From the NCBI GenBank assembly GCA_036245525.1, contig BTPG01000005.1, positions 121,797,279-121,861,278 on the forward strand: DNA of 64,000 nt, in the 5' to 3' direction. This document shows positions 52,501 through 60,989 of this stretch, piece by piece. The notes under the pieces are model-generated. The model did not search any database and was not told where the DNA came from. It was given only the letters and a program-made list of their open reading frames with translations. A program made the position numbers and the translations under genes. Each line of letters opens with the position of its first letter. The first letter of the stretch is position 1. This stretch comes from Semisulcospira habei (taxonomy: Eukaryota; Mollusca; Gastropoda; Semisulcospiridae).

Positions 52501-55138
52501 AAATGAAGCGCCTGACGTAGGTCACCCCCTGTGACTTAAGGTTCCGTACAAGTTCATCTTCAGACAGTTCGGCCAATGCTTGATCTTTAATCACTCCTCT
52601 AGAAGAATTCACCGTTTTGTGGGGAGTGACCTCCACTGGAGTGTCTCCGATAGAGGAGAGCCTCAGTAGCCCATTGGAGTGTGCCCGGGTACGGCACTCT
52701 ACCAGCAAGTCACCAGACCTGAGGCGCTGGGCCTCAGGCCTGCCAACACGGCTCCTGAGGGTCTCCCCTACCAGGAAAGGGTGCAGCTTGGAAACAGGCT
52801 TCTCTTTAACTTTGCTGTGGATAATGAGAAAGCGAGGCCAGACGGCCGACGCCTGAGGCGTCGCTTTCTCACAATCGGAGTCGCTATCATTTTCAAGGTC
52901 AATGTCAGTGGCTATGTGCCGCTTTGGTGCCAGTTTTGTTTTTTTTGATATTTTCCATATTATAGTATGATAGATATTCATCCCCCGGGGTTCCCCGCCC
53001 GCCACCGAGCCCAACAAGGAAAAGTGCAATTGTCGGCGGGTCTCCAGCCGACGCACAGGCGGGTTTGCTAAACGGACCCTTGCAGTAGGCCTGAGGTAGG
53101 TCAAAGGAATCTTTGTACCCCTTTGACCTCCCGAAGGCCTACAAGGGTCCTTGCAGCAAGCCCCTGCTACCAATAACGTATTTGTTTTCATTCCTCCACT
53201 ATTTTTGTAAAATAAATCAAGAAGACATCTTCCGACCTGGATCACGCCAGACATGGCTGACGTCAAAGGAATGTACATTTATACATAATAGACTTATGAC
53301 GTAATTTAAAATATTTCATGATGTTGCCGTCTCAGTCCAGTATTGAGTGTGCTTGTGGTTTCGAACATCACTAAATAACTTTTTACTTTAGAACGTTTTG
53401 GTGATCTTTTCATAGAACAAAACTCGCATCCAAGATGCGTCAGAAAGAGGGCTACAAGAAGTCCGCCCATTTGTCGCTACAAGGGTTTTTGTATCACGGT
53501 CACATGGTACGGTTTGCGCTAAAGTGACTGGTCGTGTGACGTAGGAATGAAAACAATATTATTGGTCGGAGGGGTATGCTACACCGGACCCTTGTAGGCC
53601 TGAGGGAGGTCGAAGGAAACATTGTACCCCGAAGGCCTGAGGGGTACAATGGTTCCGTTGACCTCCCGAAGGTTGATTGATTGTACATTGCTTAACGTCC
53701 CGACAGCAACAAGGCTTTCTCAGGACGTGCCTGCACTGCTTGTGAAAAAAAATAAATAAACAGAACATTGAATGTATGTCGCCATCCGGTCAAATACGTT
53801 AAATAAACCTAACACATGGGGCCTAAATAAAGCTAAGACCATTTAGCAACACACATCCAATATCAAGAGCTACAGGCAGTGCAGACAGTAGGGAGAGTTT
53901 TAAAAAGGCAAATACAGGTGAATGGACAAAGGGTAGACAGAAACACATGCCCCAGAATAGAGAGAAAAACTCACCCTGTGGGGCTGACCAGGGTGACCCT
54001 GGGAACTAAAAAGTACCTAACCCCACCCAGGTCCCCCAGGGCAGACCCGGGTGGGGGGACCTCCCGAAGGCCTACAAGAGTCCGTGCAGCGAACCCCTTG
54101 GCCTCCGACCAATAACGTATTTGTTTTCATTCCTCCACTCTTTTCGTAAAAGAAATCAAGAAGACATCTTGCGACCTGGATCACGCCAGACATGACTGAC
54201 GTCAAAGGAATATACTTTTATACATAATAGACTTATGACGTAATTTAAACTATGTCACGACGTTGCCGTCTCCAGCACTGAGTGTGCTTGTTGCTTCGAA
54301 CAACACTATGTAACTGTATACTTTAGAACGTTTGGCGATCTTTTATAGAACAAAACTGCATCCAAGATGCGTCATCCAGATGGCTACAAAACGTCCGCCA
54401 TTTTTTGGCTACAGGGGTTTTTATATCACGGTCACATGGTACGGTTTGCGCTAAAGTGACTGGTCGTGTGACGTAGGAAACAAAGATCTTTATGACTATT
54501 AGTTGCGGGGGCTCATGAAGATCTGTGCCTCGGTTTGAGTTCTTTTGCGTTGAATTAAGTGTTTTCAGAAACACAATCTGCGTCAACTGGCAGTTACGGG
54601 GGTTAATTTGAGGAAGTTATTTCAGAGGTAGAATACTGAACCAACAACAGTAAAAACAGATAAAATACAAATTCCATCGTCGGAGTTTTATTCTGCGCAG
54701 TTATGGATTTCTTAACCCATTTAACCCTACGGCCGCATTTCCCAAATTTGGAGGTGACACCTAACGACTATGTACCATTTGCAGGAGATGTATTGACCAT
54801 GATCATTCAAGGGTAGTGCCAGATTAGCTGGCGCCGTCAGGCGCCAAGCTAATCTGGCACTACCATTGCATGATCATGGTCAATACATCTCCTGCTGTAG
54901 GGCGCTGGGGTTAAATGGGTTAAGATGTTTTAGGATTTACAACGTTGTTGCTTCTAAAATGTACTTTGAATCCATATTTCAGATGGCAAGACCAATGAAG
55001 CGGCGACAGGCAGACGGCAGTGACCTGGACATCTCGGGCATTTCCCTGGATCACCTGCCCAGTGCTGCAGACTTTGAGGCCATGGAGGAGACAGACTCCA
55101 AATACACTGAAGACGAGATTCTCTTTGAGCGGGACTAA
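40518..55138 (+). CDS. GPR157: GPR157-like seven-transmembrane receptor, six exons, 396 residues
   Basis: Exons 40518-40736, 42068-42278, 43081-43292, 45706-45906, 46418-46609 and 54983-55138 all have AG/GT borders, compatible phases (0, 1, 0, 0, 0) and total 1191 bases with no stop until TAA 55136-55138. The product matches GPR157: TM2 RKLLLHLSAANFIQC, TM3-TM4 VASALWTCAITVYLFLAV and FCWGMPLIVATA, then GYDITDV, WCFMTVEGWVIATYFLALFL (TM5), RLVPFIYCFLRVWGTAHFLF (TM6), GDNSQGLANCLLFCF (TM7). The human protein shows the same WG.PL, GYD.SDV, LRVW and FQGGANC positions. GPR157 is a Gq-coupled ciliary receptor of neural progenitors in vertebrates; the ligand is unknown. The tail is longer and acidic, ending TEDEILFERD. 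Intron 5 (8.4 kb) holds a nested retroelement stack. Confidence 0.85.
40810..41015. repeat. two degenerate P1-core hairpins
   Basis: GTTCAAGGGTAGTGCCGCCT at 40811 and GTTCAAGGGTAGAGGC at 40939 with the partner GGCGCCAAGCTAATCAGGCA to about 41008. Intron 1 of GPR157. Confidence 0.5.
41106..41165 (+). mobile_element. 60 bp 3'-tail-only retrotransposon insertion
   Basis: CCGCCGTGAGATGGCCTTAG through GGCGTTAAACCCAAATAACT is the 3' tail of the I/Nimb-like LINE. It is flanked by CCATTTCACTGTA (41093-41105) and CCATTCACTGTA (41166-41177), an almost exact target duplication. Confidence 0.65.
41180..41830. other. intron 1 of GPR157, no element recognised
   Basis: AT-rich; only a G run (41492-41507) and AT-rich low complexity. 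Confidence 0.4.
41836..41925. repeat. P3 palindrome, degenerate ends
   Basis: AACCCTTTGGCTGTCGGCCG and TTTTTGTCGCGATGATTCCT pair with AGGAATCATCGCGACAAAAG and CTGCTATCGACAGC. The left TTAA is TGTAA here and the right end is lost. Confidence 0.65.
42448..42650. repeat. P1 palindrome, ends degenerate
   Basis: AACCCATTTAGCCCAAACGC at the left and a perfect inner pair: GATAATTCAAGGGTAGTGCC against GGCACTACCCTTGAATTATC. The right terminal GGGTTAA is not preserved. Intron 2 of GPR157. Confidence 0.7.
42664..42775. repeat. P4 remnant
   Basis: GGCAAGAAATATAGATTTCA and GGCTCATGAGGATCTATGTC are degenerate P4 arms, ending TCAAGGGATTAAA. Confidence 0.5.
43408..43471. repeat. perfect hairpin, about 24 bp arms
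   Basis: TACACTTCTATTCAAATGAG and ATGC pair with GCATCTCATTATTTGAATAG and AAGTGTA; loop TAAGTTATAA. Intron 3 of GPR157, 115 bases after exon 3. Confidence 0.75.
43645..43703. repeat. P5 palindrome
   Basis: TGGTTGTCTCCCTCTATTCG and CTACCGCTG pair with CAGCGGTAGCGAATCGAGGG and AGACAACC; one mismatch, loop of two bases. Confidence 0.75.
43765..44231. mobile_element. MITE with 16 bp perfect inverted termini
   Basis: GCCACACAGGGCAATT at the left and AATTGCCCTGTGTGGC at the right. TGTG flanks both sides. The uninterrupted sequence (ACCATGTGACCGTGAT, reverse complement of 53491-53511 region) is present in the other U copies, which supports the borders. No coding content. Confidence 0.7.
44596..45093 (-). 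mobile_element. Harbinger-like non-autonomous element with transposase N-terminus
   Basis: Termini AGGCCCCGCCACACATGC and its complement GCATGTGTGGCGGGGCCT, with a second inverted pair CCGATTTTGA(A/G)GCCGATTC. On the minus strand a frame reads MAASFDSDDDVLALSAVLHH, like the N-terminus of PIF/Harbinger nucleases. The catalytic domain is missing. It splits the E hairpin. The target duplication is not clear. Confidence 0.55.
45370..45577. mobile_element. P2 foldback MITE
   Basis: TTAA 45370-45373 then CCCTTTTCATCCTGATACAC; right end TGTAATGGG followed by TGAA, a mutated TTAA. Core GGTGGTGCCAGAATAGCTTG pairs with the arm ending ATGGCACCACC. Lies 130 bases before exon 4 of GPR157. Confidence 0.65.
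47366..47746 (-). mobile_element. SINE B in the LINE RNase H region
   Basis: Target duplication TCACTATAAACA at 47354-47365 and 47747-47758. The tail GATTGATTGTACATTGC is at the left, the head GGGCAAACCCGGGTGGGG at the right. Confidence 0.85.
49613..49994 (-). mobile_element. SINE B in the LINE RT region
   Basis: Target duplication AGATATGGTTAAAG at 49599-49612 and 49995-50008. Same length and ends as the other copies. Removing it and one duplication joins FNHIWRTGHFPPSWRQA to the RT frame. Confidence 0.85.
50208..50261 (+). mobile_element. 54 bp 3'-tail-only LINE insertion inside the LINE
   Basis: CGCCGTGAGATGGCCTTAGT to AACCCAAATAACTAA is flanked by CTCCTTCTCTCTCT at 50194-50207 and 50262-50275. 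It is the 3' tail of the same LINE family inserted in the opposite orientation. Confidence 0.7.
51506..52981 (-). pseudogene. LINE ORF1, gag-like zinc-knuckle protein (frameshifted)
   Basis: Starts MNIYHTIIWKISKKTKLAPK at 52981. The middle reads LVRNLKSQGVTYVRRFISKR, a region common in gag-like ORF1 proteins, then CFKCQKYGHGQKTCRQAEAL and CARCTKAGHC, and after a shift in a C/G run (52221-52240) a third knuckle with GGHMASEKKCPRW. A Pro/Lys/Ser-rich tail ends at 51506, ten bases before ORF2. It would coat the element RNA. Confidence 0.75.
53056..54480 (+). repeat. tandem E/U repeat, two copies
   Basis: E is a hairpin: CCTGAGGTAGGTCAAAGGAA and TTTGACCTCCCGAAGGCCTA at 53085-53150, and again at 53580-53672 plus 54058-54090. 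U is about 370 bp: from GAAGACATCTTCCGACCTGG at 53222 to GTCGTGTGACGTAGGAA at 53548, repeated at 54162-54480. The second E is split by SINE B. No coding capacity. Confidence 0.7.
53673..54057 (-). mobile_element. SINE B in the second E hairpin
   Basis: Target duplication GACCTCCCGAAGG at 53660-53672 and 54058-54070. Tail TTGATTGATTGTACATTGC at the left, head GACCCGGGTGGGG at the right. Confidence 0.85.
54482..54606. repeat. P4 remnant
   Basis: GGGGGCTCATGAAGATCTGT and the outer P4 sequence CAGAAACACAATCTGCGTCA, CTGGCAGTTACGGGGGTTAA. Confidence 0.55.
54712..54923. mobile_element. P1 foldback MITE, TTAA at both ends
   Basis: TTAA 54712-54715 then CCCATTTAACCCTACGGCCG; right end GGGGTTAAATGGG then TTAA 54920-54923. 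Arms GGGTAGTGCCAGATTAGCTG and GCTAATCTGGCACTACCATT. It ends 59 bases before the last exon of GPR157. Confidence 0.8.
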
Positions 55139-55185
55139 GTCGACACACTTTTTTTGTTGGGGGTGGGGGAGGTCAGCAATCAAAG

Positions 55186-55264
55186 CTCCTCGGGCCCACG
55201 GCGGCCGCAGTGGGCCCGCGCACGACTGTGCGCGGGTCCACTACGGCCGTCATGGGCCCGGAGA
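55186..55264. repeat. P6-like GC-rich hairpin in the GPR157 3' UTR
   Basis: GGGCCCACGGCGGCCGCAGT and GGGCCCGCGCAC pair with GTGCGCGGGTCCACTACGGC and CGTCATGGGCCC, four-base loop. It starts about 50 bases after the GPR157 stop codon. Confidence 0.7.
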
Positions 55265-55463
55265 CGTTTGAGTATTGGGGGAGGGAGGGGGGAAGTTGGG
55301 GTAAGGGATGAGTTTCTCTTGATCTGCCGAATACAGCGGAAATGGAGATGGTCGATACAAAGTCAAGTCCCAGCAGCTCTTGAGAATAGTTGCCACTTCT
55401 GACTTCAGTGACAGAAATCCGTTCCTCGAAGTTGCTATTTCCGGTTAATCGTACTGGCGACTA

Positions 55464-55469
55464 AATAAA
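55464..55469 (+). promoter_or_regulatory. candidate poly(A) signal of GPR157
   Basis: AATAAA 326 bases after the stop codon, the first one downstream. Confidence 0.5.
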
Positions 55470-56029
55470 CACAAGACACAGACGGAAATGCGAGACTGCA
55501 TTCAAACAGGATCACGCTATTTACTATGGGTGGAGGATCGGGTGATAATCAGCTGGCAATGGCCAAAGGATGACGTCTTAGAATTCATTCGCCGGTTGCG
55601 GTCTTTAGAGTAGTAATCCGTCGGTGGCGGGGTTTGTTGCGACGATTCCTGCATGATTTTATCGCGCAAAAACCAACCAAACAACAAAAAACAGCAACAC
55701 ACCCTACCCCACAGCCAAAGGATTAACTTTTACTCCGAGAGGCAAATTTGGACCAGCCCGGCTATAGGGGGCCTACATGTACAGCAGACTGATCCAGTGC
55801 GGAATTCTTGGCCAGCTTTAGCAGATGACGCCTCTGATTTGGCAAACTGTCCTGCAATGACTTCTGAATCAATCCTACCAAGACTTCATGACTCATTAAG
55901 GCACCACCGAGGGTTATCGTCTGATGAAACTGCTTCTTGGTGCTACTGCTAGTCACCGTGATGGCGGCCTTTCTAAGACAGCGGAACGATGTCATTACAT
56001 TTTCCCTTTTTTTTCTTCTTCTCTCTTGG

Positions 56030-56085
56030 TCTTTCCCTCTTGTTGCTGTCAGGACGTTAAGCAAAACACAACCAACCAATTGATC
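56030..56085 (+). mobile_element. 3' tail of a SINE/LINE related to SINE B
   Basis: CCCTCTTGTTGCTGTCAGGA followed by CGTTAAGCAAAACACAACCA and ACCAA is close to the SINE B tail. The body upstream is not SINE B. Confidence 0.5.
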
Positions 56086-56153
56086 TTTCCCCTATTCTTT
56101 CGAGACTGTTTGGCGATCAAGGTAGATAGTATCGTCAGTTTACCAGTAATAAA

Positions 56154-56364
56154 TTAATCCATTACATCCTGAGGCTGATTTCTTTAAAAAAAAAAACATT
56201 GATTATTGTCCTATTACAGATTGCAAGATAGATCAATCATTTTAGTTGAAGGGCGGTGCCAGAATAGCTCGGCGCATTAGGCGCCAAGCTATTCTGGCAC
56301 CACCCTTGAACTATCATAGTCAAATTTATTTCAAGCAATAGTGTATCAGGATGGATAGTGTTAA
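56154..56364. mobile_element. P2 foldback MITE, TTAA at both ends
   Basis: TTAA 56154-56157 then TCCATTACATCCTGAGG; right end ATCAGGATGGATAGTG then TTAA 56361-56364. Core GGTGCCAGAATAGCTCGGCG pairs with GCCAAGCTATTCTGGCACCA. Confidence 0.7.
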
Positions 56365-56564
56365 CTGTGCGGATGAGATGAGCGGAGTTTGAAAACCCAG
56401 TGGCAGCACCCGATCTTGTGTGTGCTAAGGTAATAACAGAAATCTATATTTTGAGCTGCATGCATTATGGTATACGTTTTATAGCCATGTCGTGTGTTCT
56501 CATCATATAGAGTGAATTGTGTTGCGAGTGTCAGAAATGTGTGTCGGTGGTCTGAAGACATCCT

Positions 56565-56656
56565 TTAACCCGTTGGGTGTCGGTAGCGGTTATAGTGGCG
56601 ATGATTCCTATAGGAATCAGCGCAACTAAAACCGCCAACGACACGCAAAGGGTTAA
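56565..56656. mobile_element. P3 foldback element, TTAA at both ends
   Basis: TTAACCCGTTGGGTGTCGGT at the left, ACACGCAAAGGGTTAA at the right; centre GATGATTCCTATAGGAATCA. Almost no loop. Confidence 0.75.
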
Positions 56657-56734
56657 AACAAGGGCCATCGCGCCACCAGCGAAGGGGCAATGAGCTTGAT
56701 TTTAACAGGATGGTTTGAAAATAGACGATTTCAG

Positions 56735-56866
56735 AGGTAGGTCAAAATTACTTGGGTTTTGACAAAAACAGTGGATTAAAACCCCGGACAAACATGCGAA
56801 ATCGCATGTTTGTCCGGGTTTTTAGTCCACCGTTTTCGTCGAAACACACGCAATTTTAACCTACTT
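56735..56866. repeat. large hairpin, about 60 bp arms
   Basis: GTAGGTCAAAATTACTTGGG ... CCCCGGACAAACATGCG pairs with CGCATGTTTGTCCGGG ... CACGCAATTTTAACCTAC; loop AAAT. Confidence 0.75.
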
Positions 56867-57064
56867 CTGTTTCATTTCGGAAATCACCTTTCGTTGATCT
56901 TTATCTGTATATATATTTGTATCCAAAATGCTTAACACACCGCAGGGCTACTTCATGTATGTGTGCTGGTCTGTGATTCGGGACCTGATAGTTGCAAAGT
57001 CAGGGACACAATCACCAACCATCACAAATACCAAGATCCCCCCAAAAGGTACACGTATACCCAT

Positions 57065-57950
57065 TCACGGAATAGATCGACCATGATAGTTCAAGGCTGA
57101 TGCCAGAACAGCTTGGCGCCTGGAACTATGTTTCACAAATTTCTTACTCAAACTCACCTGGGACGAATCAGTTACCTCGGGGGAGGGGGGGTCCAACGTT
57201 TTGTGTTTGGGTCCTTCAACCTCAGTGACACGCACGAAAGACCTTTGGACGCTAGACCTTACTTCCAGTGGTCGAAGAATAAAACAGGGGTGTGCGCGTG
57301 TGTCACCATTCGCAGAGATATCAAACACGGTTTTTTGTTGTTGTTGTGAGGATGGGTGGTGGTGGTATCTGTAACCCCCCCCCAGATGTACCCCCTGCAC
57401 ACACTGACAAAAGAAAATTTGATGAGGTGATGACAACAATGGAATAGTTTATTGTACTCTTTTTCATACGGTATACGACTGAGGTACTAGCTATGTTCAG
57501 ATCTTGGAAGTTAATAAATAAATAAAATATAAATAAATACTTTAAGAACGATAAACAGACATGGATAGGCCTGGTTTTGATATGAGAGAAGTACATGTAT
57601 CTGTCCAATGGAGAGAATGTGCATATTATATGTCTGATGTCTGTTTTACATCATGGAGAAAAAAAAAGAGAAGAAAAACACTGGACAGGAAATTAAAATT
57701 TAAACAACTGGAGTAAAATCAGGTTTTAATAAAATACATGTGTTATTTAATTCTGCAACACATAGGTAAAATAAATACAAAGCACATGGCATTTCGTGTG
57801 ACACAAAAATTTGGACTGAGAGTAGTGGGAGAATGCTCTAAACATATGGACGGTTTCTCTGACCATTGCACATGTATATCATCTACCATTGGATGACTTC
57901 CTTTTCGACAAGATGCCAAAAGCAAGACATCTAACTGGTTCAGTGCTGAG
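57065..57950. other. no gene recognised; repeat debris
   Basis: 57070-57125 is a P1 left arm (CATGATAGTTCAAGGC). 57170-57290 resembles 31560-31750 (CTTCAACCTCAGTGACACGC, CCAGTGGTCGAAGAATAA) and is probably a shared dispersed repeat. The rest is AT-rich and might include the 3' UTR of PIF1 on the minus strand, which the sequence does not prove. Confidence 0.4.
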
Positions 57951-57954
57951 AAAA

Positions 57955-58100
57955 TGTAAACACCACCCAACTGCAAGAAGAATAGAACCTCATGAGCCCC
58001 GGCAGTTGTTGGCAAGAGGCATTGATCCTCATGAGACCCTGCAGTTGCAGGGGCTCATGAGGATCTGTCCCTTGCTGACACTACTTAACGGGTTAAGACA
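57955..58100. repeat. P4 hairpin pair
   Basis: GCAAGAAGAATAGAACCTCA and GGCAAGAGGCATTGATCCTC face GGGGCTCATGAGGATCTGTC and CCTTGCTG; ends in TTAACGGGTTAAG. Confidence 0.6.
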
Positions 58101-58220
58101 AATACAGCCTGCTCATGTGCATGTATCACAATCTGCCGCCGAAATCAAACATTATGCACAATGAGGCGCGAGAGCTACACTTTCCATGTTGACTAAAACT
58201 CCTACAGCGTAAGTTAAATG

Positions 58221-58312
58221 CTAACCCTTTGGCTGTCGATAGCGCATTTTTGAAGCGATGACTCCTGCAGTAGTCACTGCGACAAGAAACGCTACTGAAA
58301 GCCAAAGCATCA
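58221..58312. repeat. P3 palindrome, degenerate
   Basis: TAACCCTTTGGCTGTCGATA and GCGATGACTCCTGCAGTAGT with the partner CGCTACTGAAAGCCAAAG. TTAA is not preserved. Confidence 0.55.
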
Positions 58313-58399
58313 AATCTTAAAGCACCCAGATGCATATCACACAAACACACAGGCTCTTTCACATCCAATGCTGACTGTGTGAAGCTGATGGATCACAGC

Positions 58400-58600
58400 A
58401 ACCAAAGGTAACTGTCAGATTTGCTTGGTGCCTGGAAAGGAACCAACCTAATCAGGCACTACCCTCAAGCTGTCACTGTTGAATTATCTCTCACCACACT
58501 TATCCCCAGTAGCAAAATGGCTGCAGGCCCACGACGGCTGCAGTTGGCCCGTGCACAGATGTGTGCAGGCCCACTGCGGCCGTCATGGGCCAGAGGACCT
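58400..58600. repeat. P1-core hairpin followed by a P6 hairpin
   Basis: 58408-58475 is a degenerate P1 core (GGTAACTGTCAGATTTGCTT with ATCAGGCACTACC). 58525-58592 has CAGGCCCACGACGGCTGCAG against CTGCGGCCGTCATGGGCC. Confidence 0.55.
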
Positions 58601-58736
58601 TTGCTTACTGGGATGTGTGCTGTTCTGTGATTTTGGCCCTTACAGCTCTAGACAATCAGGACCAATTTTTCGGACCAGCGTACAGTGTTTAACTGACCAG
58701 TGAAAAATGCACCAACTGGCTCTGGAACTACAAGGA

Positions 58737-58982
58737 TCACCACAAAACCATTGTCTTCTGTTGCTGGGAGCTAGTCACTGGCTGCGAAAGCTGCATGGCT
58801 TTTTGCATCAACTGCAGTTTGCTGTAAAATCGCAGGACATCGGGGTTGGCACGTACACAGCTTGCGTCAAAGTTAAGCACGCGTAGACCTTGCAGACTTT
58901 TGGCACGTGAGAGAGCCACGTAGGCTTGGCCGCTCTCGAACACCTTGGCCAGGGAGATCTCAACACAGTCTAGTGTCATACC
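58737..58982 (-). CDS. PIF1: PIF1 DNA helicase, last exon
   Basis: After an acceptor on the minus strand (CTCTGTTGTGCAG) the exon reads [20 protein letters not shown] and [20 protein letters not shown], then continues to a stop at 58737-58739. [10 protein letters not shown] is helicase motif VI with its Arg finger, and [11 protein letters not shown] is the block that follows the HKSQ motif in PIF1. Eighty-one residues are encoded. PIF1 is a 5'-3' SF1B helicase of nucleus and mitochondria that unwinds G-quadruplexes and displaces telomerase. The other exons are not within the window, so the last intron is longer than 5 kb and contains the decayed DIRS region. Confidence 0.85.
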   Translation of the reverse strand, partial: GMTLDCVEISLAKVFESGQAYVALSRAKSLQGLRVLNFDASCVRANPDVLRFYSKLQLMQKAMQLSQPVTSSQQQKTMVLW

Positions 58983-59135
58983 CTGCACAACAGAGAGACA
59001 AACAAAAAATTCAATTCAGTAGTACAGTACTTCAACTGGTATGTATAGCATCATGTATAAAATTCATTCATTTTATTTTTCATAGTTTGAAATGGTGATT
59101 TTTATACACTGTAGAGTGAAAAGAGCAAAACCTAT

Positions 59136-59338
59136 TTAAACCCCATGGACGCATTTCCAAAATTTTGGAGGCCCCAACTAATGACTGTACCAGTCGCAGG
59201 AGATGGATCAACTAAACAATTCAAGGGTAGTGCCAAGTTAGCTTGGTGCCATCAGGTGCGAAGCTAATCGGGCAATACACTTGAATTATCTTGGTCGATC
59301 CATCTTCTGCCGTAGGGTGTTGGGGCTAAATGGGTTAA
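59136..59338. mobile_element. P1 foldback MITE, TTAA at both ends
   Basis: TTAA 59136-59139 then ACCCCATGGACGCATTTCC; right end GGGGCTAAATGGG then TTAA 59335-59338. Arms CAATTCAAGGGTAGTGCC and GGGCAATACACTTGAATTAT are less well conserved than in other copies. In the last PIF1 intron. Confidence 0.7.
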
Positions 59339-59659
59339 TATTTTGATCTTATGCACGACATAAAATTATGAGAAATTGTCATCAACATACCAACATAATT
59401 ATAAGCTTTTAAATTATTACTTTCTAGCGAAAATGAAAACTTTAGACCCATAGGTAGGTTGCACACAAAGTGAGTTTTTGTCTCTTACAGATGGAGTAGG
59501 CTCAATAAGCAAATCACCAGGAAACAGAAAAAAAGCACACAGCTGACGAACAAAGCAGCATTGACGACAATGAAGGGAAAGGCAGAATCATACTGGTCGG
59601 TGCCCCGGGCAGTGCTACCCCGCCTTGAGCGGATGAATGAGCCTAGCAGCAGCAAAGGA

Positions 59660-59854
59660 TCGGGGCTTGCCCCCCCCCCCCCCCCCATTCGGATCCATAT
59701 CCGGCACCAAGAGCTCCACCCTGCCTTGTAGAGGCCCTGGCACATGCTCGACCGCCAGTGATGGGGTTCGCCCCTAGGCACGTGTCGGCATATGGAAGCT
59801 CGGTCCCCCCGCAATAAAGATGTTGGGCCAGATTATCCCCCCCCCCCCCCCCCA

Positions 59855-59919
<65 letters not shown>

Positions 59920-60245
59920 AGAGAGAGATAGCCCAAAAGGGGGAACCTCGGGGAGGGACAGGAAAAGATAGCCACAGAACGCACACAAGAGCTCCACCAC
60001 GCCTCGTAGAGGCCCCGGATATGCAAGGACGCTCACTACGGGATTCGTCCCCCAGGTATGGGTCTGCATGGAACTCAGGCATCTCGCAGTAAACGAAGGG
60101 CGAACAATTCAGTCATGTGAGACACAGAAAGAACTCCACCCCGCCTCGTAGAGGCCCGGGACCTGCTCGAACGCCAGTGATGGGGTTCGCCCCTAGGCTG
60201 TGTCGGCATATGGAGCGCGGTTCCCCCGCAGTTAAGGTGGAAGAC
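59660..60245. repeat. three degenerate copies of a ~100 bp unit with poly(C) and (GA)n tracts
   Basis: AGCTCCACCCTGCCTTGTAG followed by AGGCCCTGG and CCAGTGATGGGGTTCGCCCC with GTGTCGGCATATGGA occurs at about 59709, 59989 and 60131. C runs at 59670-59686 and 59838-59854; GA run 59860-59930. Possibly the 5' part of the DIRS-like sequence downstream. Confidence 0.55.
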
Positions 60246-60989
60246 GAGATATGAGTCTCAGACAAGCAAGCTTTGGGACCGGAGCCCTCCCTCGAGGACG
60301 GTTGTGCGGTCAACCGAACCAACTGTCGGGGCGTACTTCCCCATCGTGTTGGAGACCGAAGCTGTCCATAGGAAGACTGACATTCGGTCATTAGAGCCAG
60401 CTGGTGGGAGGTGCTTCCCCGTCGCGACTGAACCACCAGGACACCTCCCCCACGCAGTAGGAGCATGGAGAATGACACAGGCTTCAGGGTCCCGAGTCGA
60501 AGAGTGGAGCCACAGACGAGAACTAACTCGCTGGGCGGATCCCCCATGTCCGAAGCCCTATTTGGAGGAACCAACTCGGTCAGCAGCCAACGAGAGGTGG
60601 TGCCAACCACCCACCCACACTCCGCCCTAGGATGTAGAGAGGAACTCACAGTGGCCATGGACCTGCTTCACGCGGGGATGTAGTCTACATGTTCGGTCGG
60701 GCGACCGCAGCAGCTGGAGAAAGGGCGCTACAGATACCTAATGCCTGGGAACGTCTTCTTCCCTCTTCGCCTCTCTGACCAGCGGACAAGCTCGGGTACG
60801 GCGCAGCGTGGGATCTCTCGGTGATACCAAGCATCAGAGGCGCCCGGCAAGAGCGGCCGTTCTTCCGACCAGAGCTTCACGGGCAGATTTTTCTCGGGGA
60901 AACGACAGCCTCGACACCGGCGCTGGGATCACGGAGATAGCAGCGGCAGGACGGAATCGCCCTCACTTTTGACACTCGACCTCAGCCTG

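Larger units (their letters stand above)
46762..53055 (-). mobile_element. full-length I/Nimb-like LINE with 11 bp target duplication
   Basis: CAGGCGGGTTT at 46751-46761 and 53056-53066 bounds it. It has ORF1 with zinc knuckles, then ORF2 with APE endonuclease, RT and RNase H, and a 3' tail (on the minus strand) CGCCGTGAGATGGCC ... GGCATTAAACCCTAATAACT. Without two SINE B copies and a 54 bp tail insert it is about 5.4 kb. It lies antisense in intron 5 of GPR157, inside the left arm of an E hairpin. Confidence 0.85.

Noticed and set aside
57065..57439. 124-codon minus-strand frame
   Set aside because: It overlaps a sequence shared with 31560-31750 and a P1 arm, has no domain and no splice support; treated as repeat.
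60113..60658. 181-codon minus-strand frame
   Set aside because: Runs through degenerate repeat units (59660-60245) and GC-rich DNA without any motif.
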